Assembly: GCA_900169235.1 (NCBI GenBank)
Contig: FWCC01000075.1
Location: 124,001-188,000, forward strand
Direction: 5' to 3'
DNA: 64,000 bases
From: Zarea fungicola
Lineage: Eukaryota > Ascomycota > Sordariomycetes > Hypocreales > Cordycipitaceae
Below the pieces are notes generated by a model. That model saw only the letters and a list, made by a program, of their open reading frames with translations, had not been told where the DNA came from and searched no databases. Made by a program: the position numbers and the translations under genes. Each line of letters begins with the position of its first letter. Positions within the stretch are counted from its first letter, which is position 1. This document shows, piece by piece, positions 1 to 10,900 of the stretch.

Positions 1-599
1 CAGCTGACAGGGGCACCAGTGCTTCAATAAGACGAGGCCGCCGTACAATTTACTGTCACAGTGTGTTAAGTCGAACTTACAGATACTAAGAGTAACGCTC
101 CACCACGCAGATGATTTAAAAGACAAACACTACAACCAGTGCAGAATATGTTCAGTATATTCGACCAGGAAATGAATCTAATTAAATACAGTGGCATTTA
201 TGTATTTTCTACTCAAATATTAGTCATTTTCTTTCATATTGACTTCCCTCTTTGTACGTTCTGGAGGTATACGCTATAGCCAGGGGTATTTGGTTCGTTG
301 TCACTCACATCAAGTGCTCCCATCACCAACGCCAGTGACTATAAGTCTCACCTACTGGCAAATTAACACGTAATGGGGTAATTCTAGCGCGCTGCTAAAG
401 TTCGTGTTTGCCTGTACATCTGACGGATATATCCAAGCAGCCCCAGTCATTTATTAGAGCATATGCCTCGCGGCCTGCAAAAGCGGATACGCCATCCCTT
501 GCTCAACACATGCCTTGAGATGGTGGGGACGGGCAAGTGACGTTAGTTATCGGACTAGTGCAGTCACACGGACTAGGGCAATCACTGCCGTGGAGCTGA
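1..599. other. Intergenic, AT-rich, no gene seen
   Basis: No reading frame here resembles a known protein. The stretch may hold the lost 5' half of the transcription-factor relic that becomes readable from about 600 onward. A 12-base word at 392-403 (GCTAAAGTTCGT) is shared with the dispersed repeats at about 19,990 and 23,610. Confidence 0.5.
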
Positions 600-1306
600 C
601 CATGACTGAACTTCGTCCCTGTGTGAAAAGCAGTGGGGTGATCTGCCGTCTCACTTTCGACTATCGACAGCCTGAGAAATTGCCAAGACAGCGCGTCAAA
701 GCGGGATTTTCAACCCAGAACGAGACTAGACTATCTACATATCCATTTCCTCTTAGGCCTAGCATCCCAGCAGAGAATGCTAGAGCTGAATGGATACCTT
801 CAGACTGTGGCCATGGGGATCCTTTCCATCACAGTGGAAGTTATCATCTTGAGAAATCAGCTGTGAACGCAGGGCCCTACCTGATCTGGAAGATAAATAG
901 ATGCCCCTCGGTTTACCATCATTGAGATTGTGCTTACTCGTTGCAATACAGGTGTCCCAGTATGGTCTCCCGGCCGCGGAGGTCCTGTCGTTGACTCTTC
1001 TAAATTCTTCGACGAAGCATAGCATTCCAGGCTCTCGGTCCAATATAGTACAGACACTCAGTGTTTTCGTTGCCGAGGTCGAGACTGGTGCCTGGATCCA
1101 AGCGGGAGAGCCAAACTTTGCTCTCTTTACTTGTGCAACCAGCACCATTCAAAGTCTTATGCGCTCGGTGCTCGTGGCGCGGTCCTCTGACGTGCCGCTG
1201 GATACAGGCGACAACTTACTCTAGGAGTGGGATCCCTATACTAATTCGCAACACTGGGAATGGTTTTTGGATTAACCTTGCTGGCCTGCCTCACCCGACA
1301 AGCTAA
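600..1306 (+). pseudogene. Relic of a fungal Zn2Cys6-type transcription factor (C-terminal half)
   Basis: Three forward frames carry pieces of the fungal-specific regulator C-terminus. Around 718-868 one frame reads RLDYLHIHFLLGLASQQRML and continues to RNQL, the usual helical block before the variable end. A second piece, 951-1223, reads VSQYGLPAAEVLSLTLLN and later VETGAWIQAGEPNFALF, a typical tail motif. That frame is stopped by TAG at 1222-1224 although EWDPYTNSQHWEW follows in frame, and the final WINLAGLP motif lies in another frame at about 1265-1306. A donor-like gtgaac follows RNQL and an acceptor ends at 950, so one intron may separate the two pieces. The DNA-binding half was not found. 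A stop, a frameshift and the missing N-terminus argue for a dead gene. It lies just upstream of, and on the same strand as, the MFS gene at 1832 and may once have been its regulator. Confidence 0.62.
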
Positions 1307-1831
1307 TAAATGAACCAAGCTGAATATGTCTGCCCTTTTCCCCATAATTGACCGATTTCATGTGGTTATTATGGGAAAATAGGACTAATTAAACTAATTT
1401 GCTCAAATGCCTATACCTTTTTTCTTTTCGTCTTCTACCTGCTCTGTGACTTTAATAGCAGCAATGTATCAGTTGCTACAAACGTGTTCAGTGTCCTCGA
1501 TCTTCAATCCACTGTAGTAATTAGTTTCGCAAACTTATAAAGCAGCGGCTTGATTCGCTCAAAAAGGTGCATAGATCGATCGTCAGTCACTGGTCACTAC
1601 GCTTAAGATTTGACATGGCCTAGCGACGACAAAAGTTGGCGGGCCAATCTCACGCCTTTTGGAGTGTGACTCCGCAACTCGCCGAGGCCGAAACCGGCGA
1701 AATTTTTATGTCACCCATGTTACTTCGTTTCTTCCATGGGTCCTATTTAAAGAACCCTTTTTCTTCTTCTTACATTGAGGCGGTGAAAAATGTCCTCTTC
1801 GCGCAATACACTGGCATTGAATTGAGAAGCC
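1307..1831. other. Upstream region of the monocarboxylate-type transporter
   Basis: AT-rich DNA followed by a short CT-rich leader (about 1755-1770). It contains the TATA-like element at 1744-1751 and nothing else recognisable. Confidence 0.5.
1744..1751 (+). promoter_or_regulatory. TATA-like box of the MCT-type transporter
   Basis: TATTTAAA lies about 80 bases before the ATG at 1832 and is followed by a CT-rich stretch, the usual order in fungal promoters. Confidence 0.4.
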
Positions 1832-3284
1832 ATGTCTACGACATTAACCTCGTCGTCCATTGAGCTGACCAACTCCCTCGGCTTCTCAGCCAGCCTGCCC
1901 GTTAACACGACGGCTGCTAGCAACAGAAGACGAAGCGTTTTGAGCCGAACAGAGGATGAGATTCTAGAAGCGTCTCGTGCAGCCGACTCGGAAGCACCAG
2001 ATGGCGGCTATGGCTGGGCCATTGTGGCGAGCGGCTGTTTACTGATGTGGTGGGGTGTCGGCACGACGTACGCCTGGGGCGTTATACAGCGCACGCTCGT
2101 CAACCAAGGGCTCGCGGGTCCGGCCGTCGTTTCTTTCATTGGCTCGCTTCAGGCGGCTATGGTGTCCCTGTGTGCCGTGATGAATGCCTGGTTGCTACGA
2201 TACCTTGGGCCGCAAAAGACGGCCCTGACTGGCGTGTCCCTGATGGGGGCGTCTGGGATACTGAGCAGCTTTGCAACGCACAACTTGGGGGTCCTGTTCG
2301 TGACGGCTGGTGTGCTCTTTGGTCTTGGACAGAGCTTCAGCTTTTGCGTGATCGCGGCCGTACCAGCCCAGTACTTCAACAGGAAGAGAGGACTTGCCAA
2401 TGGTATCATATTTGCAGGTAGTGGCCTAGGCGGCGCGGTGATCAGCGTGGCGATGGATCCCCTGATTGAGAAGATTGGGCTTCCTATGGCGTACCGCGTG
2501 CTGGGACTCACAACACTGGCCACCGGATTGCCAGCGGCGTGGACTATGAAGGCGCGCACGAGCCTGCCTCGACGCAAGTTTGTAGAATGGAAGCTATTCA
2601 AGTCTGCCAACTTTCTCTTACTCTGCACAGCGACAGCTATTGGCACTTTTCCGCTCTATGTTCCACCCTTTTTCCTTCCGCTATATGCCAACTCTCTTGG
2701 CTTCTCGTCCGCTACAGGTGCCGGTCTTGTGGCAGGCTTCACCCTATCATCCGGCGTAGGACGTATTTTATGTGGCTTTGGTTGCGACCTCATCGGTGCA
2801 ACAAATGTACTGTTCATTTCACTTCTTCTTACTGCGCTAAGCATGCTGGCCATCTGGCCGACGTCCACTACGCTTGGCCCATTGGCCCTATTCGTCATCA
2901 TCAATGGAATATCGAATGGTGGCTTCTTTGGTACGTTGCCTACTATGGCCGGCAACATATTTGGAAGCGCACGGGTTGGAGTGGTGGTGGGTATGATTAT
3001 TACTTTCTGGGTTGGCGGTTACCTGCTTGTAAGTTTCAATTCTGTAAAGACAGAAACACTATTACATTTCTTTTCCTTGTTCTGTAATGTTCCTCGCTAA
3101 TTCCGATGTACTGCAGGGTTCTCCTATTGCTGGCTACCTTCTCGAGGCTTTTGGGGGTACAGAACGGGGACTCTCGGCATACCGACCTGCCATGTTTTAT
3201 GGAGGCTCACTTAGTCTTTTTTCTGCATTTTTGGTCCTTATTGCAAGGTGTCGGATTAGCAAAAAAGTATTTGCTAAGGTATAA
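1832..3284 (+). CDS. MFS monocarboxylate-type (MCH/MCT) transporter
   Basis: Two exons, 1832-3028 and 3117-3284, give 454 residues. The intron has a gtaagt donor and a ctgcag acceptor and joins in phase 0 (GYLL / GSPIAGYLLEAFGG). After a Ser/Thr-rich cytoplasmic N-terminus, PDGGYGWAIVASG is the signature opening the first helix of fungal monocarboxylate-porter-like proteins. NRKRGLANGIIFAGSGLGG follows helix 4, and about 12 hydrophobic segments are visible. The length matches the family (430-500). The expected role is plasma-membrane transport of a monocarboxylate or other small organic solute; the substrate cannot be read from sequence, and many fungal members are not lactate carriers. The start is the first ATG after a CT-rich leader. 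The upstream regulator relic suggests that local control has been lost. Confidence 0.88.
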
Positions 3285-3351
3285 AGTAGTGGATTCATAA
3301 TTTACGCGATTTATTTTATACTAGTTACCTATCACAAATAGATTCTATATG

Positions 3352-3405
3352 GGTGACCTTAATTTGCTCTTATGGTTGACCTTAATTTGCTCTTATGGTT
3401 GAGCA
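3352..3405 (+). repeat. 23-bp tandem repeat, two copies
   Basis: A unit containing GACCTTAATTTGCTCTTAT occurs twice head to tail, with a partial third start (GGTTGA). It sits directly at the 5' edge of the LysM relic and may mark the breakpoint that removed that gene's start. Confidence 0.75.
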
Positions 3406-3423
3406 TTACTCTTAGTTATACTG

Positions 3424-4175
3424 TGCACGACGACAAGTACAAGGCCGACCTTGAGTTCGTCTACCAGACCGGCAGTAAGACTGGCGACACCGCCGTCCCT
3501 CCTCCCATCGTACCCCCTCTCTCGCGCTCCACCATGTGCGTCTCCGACAAGTGGCACACTGTCGGCTCAACGGCGGAGACGTGCGAGGACATTGCCTTCC
3601 TCAACAACGTCTCCACTGTGGCCTTGTACACAGCCAACCCCAGGGAGATCTACGACTGCTCTAGCATCCGGCCGGCCGCCTTATTCTCTACGCCGCCAAC
3701 GACACCTGTGCGGGCCTCGAGGCCGCCAACGGCCTCACAGCCGGAGACATCCGGCGCTTCAACCCGTGGGTGTACTTTGACTGCAGCAACCTGGGTGGCG
3801 CGCGTGACTTCTTCGGCAACATGCTATGCGCCGCGCCGCAGAACGGCGTGTGCGAGCACGGCGGGCCGGGAAGCGGCGGGGACACGACGACGCCGAACCA
3901 GGGCAACGAACGGGTACACGTACAACCCCGTGGCGGCACCGGCAAACGCGACCGTCGCCATGGGGACGACTGGGAATTTCGGCAAGTGGCACGTGGTGCA
4001 GGAGGACAACTCGTGCGTCAGCATCTGCCTCTCAGAGAACATCGACATGGTGCTGCTTCTCCAGGTCAACCCGTCACTCGGCAAAGAGTACAAGCAGTGC
4101 ACCCCGGCATTGGTATGCGGGAAGGCGTACTGCACGGGGCCGAACTATGGCGGGAACGAGAAAGATGAGCTTTAG
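3424..4175 (+). pseudogene. Broken multi-LysM secreted protein gene
   Basis: LysM-type sequence is spread over two frames. The first frame has CVSDKWHTV, then CEDIAFLNNVSTVALYTANP, ending in DCSSIRPA: one LysM-like unit. At about 3680 the homology moves to another frame (LYAANDTCAGLEAANGLTAG then RRFNPWVYFDCSNLGGARDF), a second unit typical of fungal LysM proteins. At about 3905 it returns to the first frame with GKWHVVQEDNSCVSICLSEN, QVNPSLGKEY and YCTGPNYGG, a third unit. There is no signal peptide or start codon: the 5' end abuts the 23-bp tandem repeat. Material between units 1 and 2 also appears to be missing. Intact relatives are secreted chitin-binding proteins, some of which mask fungal chitin from host receptors. 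With two frame breaks and no start this copy is very probably inactive. Sequencing error could explain one break but not the missing N-terminus. Confidence 0.75.
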
Positions 4176-4259
4176 AGCGAAATTAGAATAAAATAATGCA
4201 AGGTTGCCGAGGGAAGTCTGTAGACATGTGCAATAAGGGTAGTGTCAGAATGCAGATAA

Positions 4260-5039
4260 TCATCTTTTCATGTTCTTTTTGTCCCAAAGTATGTACGAGC
4301 CCCAGAGGCTCTGAACTTGATCATTTGAATCTACCCAGCCCATCTCCTCAACCGAGGCACCTGGATCGTCAGGAAAGAAATATACTGGCCACGAGAAGTC
4401 CGTGATTCCTACTCTCAACCAGTATCTGCCTTGACCATCCTCATCTTCCGTCTTGAGTCGGTCCGATATGAGCTTGACGTAAGGCACACCTTTGTCTTCT
4501 TCGCGAGTCCTGTAGGGTACAGCCCAGGGATCCACTGGGAGATCAAGGATATTGTTGATGCTCTCACGGTCGAGCATCAGGCAGAACATAAATCTGCTGT
4601 TACGCTCACGTCTGCCCTCCACGGCTCGGCGATTCTGCGCGATCCAGGCGTCGAACCGCTCCCCGGTCTCATCTTCAGTTATTCCAGAGAGTCCCTGCTC
4701 ATCCTGCACCAGCTCGCAGTAGTAGCGGCTCCGGAACTCCTCGTTTAGGCTGCCGTCGGGCTGCTGTCCGGGCCGCGTGGCATAGTGCGCGGCGTAGGAG
4801 GCCAAACGCGTCAGGGCTCGCTCAACCATTTCGTCTGAGCCAGGCTCGTAGACGGTGCGGAAGACAGTGTATCCCCAGCAGTAGCCGTAGTCGTGGCTGC
4901 CGTCGTGCCACGCAAGGTGCTTCAGCGCCGCGAGCGCCTTGCGGGTGGAATCAACACGTTCGTCGGGGAACCAGATTGAACCGACTGTCGCCTCGGTGGC
5001 CGCGAACTGCGCCATATCAATTGGCGTGAATCGCGCCAT
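4260..5039 (-). CDS. Hypothetical protein, 259 residues
   Basis: A single open frame starting at the ATG at 5039 (MARFTPIDMAQFAATEATVG); the frame extends upstream only through non-ATG codons. It is acidic and rich in Trp, Tyr and Asp, with no signal peptide, membrane helix or metal motif. Distinctive segments are WHDGSHDYGYCWGYTVFRTV, RFMFCLMLDRESINNILDLP and ISDRLKTEDEDGQGRYWLRV. Composition and even codon use make it look like a real soluble cytosolic protein rather than chance. I do not recognise a family. It is convergent with the LysM relic and divergent from the AflR-type regulator. Confidence 0.65.
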   Translation of the reverse strand: MARFTPIDMAQFAATEATVGSIWFPDERVDSTRKALAALKHLAWHDGSHDYGYCWGYTVFRTVYEPGSDEMVERALTRLASYAAHYATRPGQQPDGSLNEEFRSRYYCELVQDEQGLSGITEDETGERFDAWIAQNRRAVEGRRERNSRFMFCLMLDRESINNILDLPVDPWAVPYRTREEDKGVPYVKLISDRLKTEDEDGQGRYWLRVGITDFSWPVYFFPDDPGASVEEMGWVDSNDQVQSLWGSYILWDKKNMKR

Positions 5040-5777
5040 TATTATTTTTGCTTCTATTATTTCTTCTTGTAGAAACACAGCAAGAGGAGGAGAGAGGGCG
5101 GTGTACCTTGTATTCTCACCTATTCAGCGGTGTCAAGATCTGTTCAATTTCAGGCTAGGTAGCAAGGCTGCCTTGTGCCAGACCATGATGCAAAGTATCA
5201 GATTTTTTAGAATAGGTCGGTGATATATTAGGCACTGATTTTAGTTTTTTTGGGTTCTTTTTGATGCACCTACTTTTTAGCCATAAGTCCCGTGTAACGC
5301 GCACATTGCTGTAGCTGTCGTATGCCTGAGCGCCATGGTCGCAAGGAGACGGAAATGTACAGAAACACGTTGAATAACCAGATTGGGTTGGCTTCGGTCT
5401 TGGCGATGATGAATTGGCATTGCCTTCAAGAGCGCAGTTAGTTATGATGTTGTTCTATTCCCTCCTAGGTAATTTCCCACCCTATGATCACATAATCCTT
5501 AGCAAAGTGGCTTCCGTTTAGACATTTTAGTGGCTGCCTCACTAAACTTGATGCGTCCGATTAACTAAATCAACGGCGTTTCCGTACTTGCATTGGTTCC
5601 TGAGAGTCGGATAAATCAACTCCCGCTCGCCGTGTCTCTTAGTTGAGACCGACTTTAGCTTTCAGTCGGTCGTGTCTGATTACCTTACTCAAAGAGCGTA
5701 AGAAATTGAATTCTCCAAAACAATGACGGCGGGACACTGAGATTACAATATCGGTAATTTTGCTTCTTGCATTGACA
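5040..5777. other. Divergent intergenic region before the AflR-type regulator
   Basis: AT-rich, with no gene recognised. It holds the inverted repeat at 5647-5671 and otherwise nothing I can assign. Confidence 0.5.
5647..5671. promoter_or_regulatory. Perfect 8-bp inverted repeat upstream of the AflR-type regulator
   Basis: GACCGACT, a 9-base spacer, then AGTCGGTC. The arms are exact reverse complements and end about 105 bases before the ATG at 5778. Dyad sites are typical targets of dimeric Zn2Cys6 proteins, so autoregulation is possible. This is inference; the published AflR site has a different spacing. Confidence 0.35.
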
Positions 5778-6749
5778 ATGGATTCGGAGGCTGGCCCATT
5801 AATGGCTGGCGAAAGGCTTAGGCGCTGCTGCAATGGCTGCGCTAAGACAAAACACAGATGCTCCGGCGAGACACCAAAGTGCATCCGATGCGCCAGGAAC
5901 AACAAGGAATGCGTCTACCTGCCACGTGTACGACCTGGAAGACGCCCAAAGACTTCAACAGTATCTGCTACACCTGTACGAAACGTACCAATTGCAGCTA
6001 GAAGCAGGCCAATATGCGCTGGCCCAGCCTCACCGGGAAGTGCGGACCAGTTGCGAGGTTCTGCTAATGAGGTCGAGGCATTCCAAGAAGATGACACGAT
6101 AGTAAACAACTATCAATATGATGCTTTTGCACCCGAATTGGAACCGCAGCGTACGATCAATAGGCTGCCATCAGCAACTGCCTCGTCTGCCGAGGGTGCT
6201 ACAATTCAGAATCACCACAACTTCTACCCTGAGCAAGGCGAATCGATACTGGATATGCCCCTACAAACTGATACATCCATTGATCCGGATATTTTAACTG
6301 AACTGAATTGTCCAATCACTGCATCTAATTTCGCGACACTTGGCTCAGGTGAAATGAATGCACATTCGGAGCTAGCAACTGAGAATCAGACTGGGTCAGG
6401 GTACCCATCACCGAAAGGTTCATATGCAAGTAGTGCAGATCTTGTACGGCTGCACAGGTGCCAGTGCCATCAATTACTGGCGCACCTGTACTTGCATAGA
6501 GGGGTCTGCCGCGGCAATGCGATTGTGCCAGCGAATCATGTACATGAAGCTGCACAGCTTCTCAAGTGTTTCAAAGCAACGTACATGGAATGTGAGAACT
6601 GCAGGAATGATGAGCTGATAAAGGTAGCTTGGGGGACTATGGCGGATGAAATACTATCAATTTATGGCAATATTTTTGATGGCGTCGGGGAGAATAGCAT
6701 ACAGGGGAACCAGCTTACTTACTTAACTATGCCTCATGCCGCTATATAA
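5778..6749 (+). CDS. AflR-type Zn2Cys6 transcription factor
   Basis: 323 residues from the ATG at 5778; the upstream in-frame codon at 5760 is TTG. A perfect binuclear zinc cluster lies at residues 18-45: C18, C21, C28, C35, C38 and C45 with spacing 2-6-6-2-6. A basic linker (RVRPGRRPK) follows. The middle is acidic and low in structure. The C-terminal block at about residues 225-295 (LHRCQCHQLLAHLYLHRG, then ADEILSIYGNIF) resembles the AflR-family C-terminal domain. AflR proteins switch on secondary-metabolite clusters in the nucleus. No polyketide or peptide synthetase lies in this window; the nearest catalytic genes are the reductase at 11.6 kb and the hydrolase at 14 kb. The protein is shorter than AflR (about 440), and the C-terminus ends soon after the conserved block, so a 3' exon may be missed. 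Confidence 0.8.
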   Translation: MDSEAGPLMAGERLRRCCNGCAKTKHRCSGETPKCIRCARNNKECVYLPRVRPGRRPKTSTVSATPVRNVPIAARSRPICAGPASPGSADQLRGSANEVEAFQEDDTIVNNYQYDAFAPELEPQRTINRLPSATASSAEGATIQNHHNFYPEQGESILDMPLQTDTSIDPDILTELNCPITASNFATLGSGEMNAHSELATENQTGSGYPSPKGSYASSADLVRLHRCQCHQLLAHLYLHRGVCRGNAIVPANHVHEAAQLLKCFKATYMECENCRNDELIKVAWGTMADEILSIYGNIFDGVGENSIQGNQLTYLTMPHAAI

Positions 6750-7925
6750 AAAGTTGATAGTGGATGGTTGGAAGTAAGAAGTGCTGGCCACGTCTACGAG
6801 CAAATCCGACATAAATCCATAGGGCAACAGGCGGGGCATGCACAACATCCGATCATATTGCTCAAGTATCAATAATCCGGCCACATTATGAAACATTTCC
6901 ACAAGTAATTGGAATCTACTTCCTCTTTGGTTTCCAGATGTAGGCAGGTTAATTGTACAACGCTACCCCTAAGATTGTTTCTTGCCACTCATCTATAGCT
7001 AAATATTTATACTGTGTTAAGAAAAAACTCTAATGGAGTTTGGCAACGATGATTTGTGTTAATGCAGGACACTTCACTTGTACATATAATTTCGTTTTGA
7101 TAGGTTTCTAGTACATACGACCATAGATACCANNCCGGCTGTTGTATGTTTTTATTTTTGGCGATTCCTTTTATTTTTCTTTCATGCGACGATAGAAGGT
7201 TGAAGTTATGTGACACGCGAAGAGATGCGGGTGGTGACTTATGTACTAGTGGTGTGCCATATGCAGCCACAAACGGCAGTGGCCCCCTTCAGCGGCCCGC
7301 TAGCAAACCGCTATAGAAAACGACAAGTCTTCCATCTTGCGTTTACATTGAACAGTTGGTTTGTGTTGCCAGAAGACAAGAGTTTTGGTCTCCAAGCCTT
7401 CTAATTTCCTGTGCCAAGCGCTCAAATTTATTTTCTAAATCATCCATTTTGTTTTATTTGACAGCAAAGGAAATAATCTTCGCACTCTACCTTCATACTT
7501 CGAAATGGCGGAGCACAGCTGAATAGACACCATGGTTGCCGTCCTCAACATTTGTTACATATATTTAGACGTTATTAACTCATCATCATCATCTCAGACC
7601 CAGGGCTGTGGAAACACGTTACGGACTTTGGGGGCTACCCCACGGTATGGTCACCTCTGGCTACAGAGCGAGCCACAAACTGATTGGCCAGCCAAACCCA
7701 TGCACGTGAAGCGTGAAGCGTGACAGCATCAAGCGAGCGGCTGAAAACCGGATGATAATCCTCTTCAGCTGCGCGCATCGTCAAGTCCATTCGGCCGCCG
7801 CACACGCGGGCGATGCCATGACCGCGGTACGCCGCATCGGTACTGAAGTATTGCTCGCCAGTCATTTAGAAGACGATTAATAAAGAGCCGGAAGCACGGC
7901 GACGCTCCGCTCGTGGGCTTTAATC
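6750..7925. other. Intergenic, AT-rich, with two undetermined bases
   Basis: No gene is seen. N bases at 7133-7134 mark an assembly ambiguity; any reading frame across them is unreliable. Confidence 0.6.
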
Positions 7926-10900
7926 ATGAGCCAGATGCCTCCGGATCCCTATGCGGCTCTCGGGGTCGACCGGAGCGCTGGATTTTCTGAAATCAGGAGC
8001 GCACACCGGAAGCTGATTCTGAAGTGTCACCCGGATAAATTTCAAGACCCAGCCTTGAAAGCTGCCAAGCAGGATGAATTCCAACTTGTGCAGCAAGCAT
8101 ATGAGATTCTCAGCGATGAGTCGAAGCGTGAGAAATACGACAACGCGGTCAAACTCCGTAAGCTGCGAGAAGACGCCTACAAGAATATGCCCCCTGCTTC
8201 GGCGGCACGGTCACCACCAGCACCACCAGCATCACACCCCACATATCCAGGCAACCCACAGTTCTCGAGGTCATGGGATGAGGATGAAAGAGAACTGGGA
8301 GAGTCTCGACCGTTAGCAGCAGCAGAACGCCTGCTTCGTAGGGAACGGGCGGACTTGAGGCGCCGTGAGAAAAAGCGGGAGCGGGAGCGTGAAGAGCGCC
8401 GCATGGAAGACGAAAACAGGCATAGAAGAGAATCTGAGCCAAAGAAGGAAAATATTAAGAAAGAACAAAAGTACATCCCCGTCTACGCTGAGGATGATGA
8501 TGCTGATCATGAACACAATGACTGGTTTTTCCCGCGAATCCCGGACCACAAGTCGGCAAGCAAGCCGACAGAACCAGCCAACCCGGGCTCAAAAATAGAA
8601 CTTGAGATTGAGGCGCGAAACAAACGAGCATACGCGACTCTGCAGTCTAATGCCTCTGCAGCCTCGGTCAACGTGCCTGGGGACGATGCGACTAAACCGG
8701 TGGAGAAGAAGGACGCCGGGGAAACGAAACCCAGGACGAGGTTGTACTCTGTGCCAGTGTCACAATTGGGACTTAAAATCATGGCCGCTGGGATGGATGT
8801 TTCAGTCGACATTGTGGCGGTCCACGGCCTCGGGGCCATCCCTGAGATCACCTGGAGAGACAGTACATCCGGAGTTGGAGTTACATGGCTCTCAGACGAG
8901 CGCATGCTTCCAAAGGAGGTCCCCGAGGCTCGCATCATGAGGTTTGGCTACGACTCGCTGTGGTTAGGAAAGGAGCCGATCCGCACCAGGCTAGACACAA
9001 TTGCTAGAAAGTTGTTGCTATCACTCAACAGAGAAAGAGGGGTGAGCAGAACCGAGCTAATTTGTCCATTTCTTTCCTCTAACCTTTGATAGGAAGATCC
9101 TGAGCGACCTCTAATATTTATTGGTCATTGCTTTGGCGGTCTCGTCATTGAGCGAGTAGGTGTAATCTCTACTCATTGTCATTTAATACAGTCACATTCT
9201 CACAACATAGGCCTTGATAATTGCGAAGCTTGTTGATACGGGCTACCCAGGCATCTTCAAATCTTCCGTCGGTGTATTGTTTTTGGGGACGCCTCATCGG
9301 GGAACAGAGGCATTCCTGCCAGAGTAATCTCCTAGCGGCCATCGCTGCGCAGTCCGATCTTCACCAAGGCATCGAACCAAGAGTGCTGGACGAACTGAGA
9401 TCTGAAAATGGTACTATCCTCGACGTGTCGGCCGACTTTGCACTGGTTTGCCGGGACCGTGACGGGGCCGCAACAATCATGATCACCTGTTTCTTTGAAC
9501 AGAGGGCATCTAATCTCGGAAAGCTGGTTGGACGCGGTGACATCCAGGTAGGCCGTTTCAAACTCAGGCATCCAATGCTACCACTAAGCTGGATGAGTCC
9601 CAAGGGCTAACCCTGGCGACGCAGGAATTCATGGTGGATGAAAAGTCGGCCAGCATTGATGGCTGTCTCAGCTACGGCCTTCCACTGGACCACTTCCGGC
9701 TGAACAAGTTCTCTGATCCCGATGATGGGAATTACCAGGATGTCTGTGGAGAGATTGTCAGATTTTACAACGCCGCGAGAGAGATAAAGAAGAGAAACTC
9801 GAACCCAGTTTCGGCACCGATACCAGTTGGGACAGAACAGCTCCCGTTTGCGACAAGGACGCAACAGAGAGGCCAGACGCGCACTACACCAACAAAGAAG
9901 GAGCGTGAAAGAGAAGAAGAAAGCCGCAAAGCCGCCCTAGAAGAGCTGAAGCGTGAAGAGGAGGAGAAGGAGAAGGCATTCCACAACGAGAAGATGGCCG
10001 AGGGAATGGAGCAGCAAAAAGCTGAAGCCGCCAGAGTCAAGAAAGAAGCCGAGCACCGATATCTAGATAGGCTGAAAGTCAACATGCAAAAGTATGGGAT
10101 AGAAGATCCAGGCTCGATCATCAACGCGGATCCGCTGCCGAGCGACAGTGAACTCACCGAGCAGGAGATACAAGACAAGGAGCGATGGTTCAAGAACCGG
10201 ATCAACACGGCGCTACAGGGGTACGGGCTTAGTGAGACTGGTATATTGGATGAAATTATCAACGACACTGGGGACATGATGATGATTGACGGCGTCATGA
10301 CAACATATACACGGATGGGTGCCAAGTGGGTTAGCACCGCAACGCTGAAGCGATACGAAGTGCCTTACATGATAGACCCGGTAAGATGTACATGCGCATT
10401 TCCCACATTGACAAAAACTGATAACATTTTTCCACCTCCAGAACGACCCCTCAACCATCATAGTCAAGCGCTGGGTTCCCCAATACGAGCAAGAATTCTT
10501 CTGGGAACACAGCCAGAAGCTGCGCGAGAACCGAGGCCGCAGAAAGGAACGCGACACTGACCGGAAAGAAAGCCTGCCTCTGCCCATTCAACCCGCGGCC
10601 GAATACCGGCGCTCGGCCAAGCAGACCCGCCCGGCCGCCAATCCGAGGCAGTCACCAACGCCGGTAAGAAGCCCAGCTACGCCAACGCGGCCTGGAGGCA
10701 GGCCGCGCAACAGGAGCTACGACTCGATCCGGTCCGCGCCCGATGTGAATGAGACGGAGAAGCAAAGGCAGCACTCGCGCAGGCTGAGCAGCGACTGGTC
10801 TGGCCCGCCAAGGTCGTCGTCGCAGGCGCGGCGGAAAGGGAGCTCGGACTCGATCCGGTCCGCACCCGGCGTGGAGGAGATTGAGAAGCGAAGGCGGAAC

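Noticed and set aside
4155..4175. KDEL at the C-terminus of the LysM frame, suggesting ER retention
   Set aside because: The gene is frame-broken and lacks a signal peptide, so the ending is taken as chance.
9260..9325. Treating the frame break in the J-domain gene as a short intron ending at ccag (9322)
   Set aside because: The only usable donor upstream would remove the conserved LFLGTPHRG motif, so a frameshift is the simpler reading.
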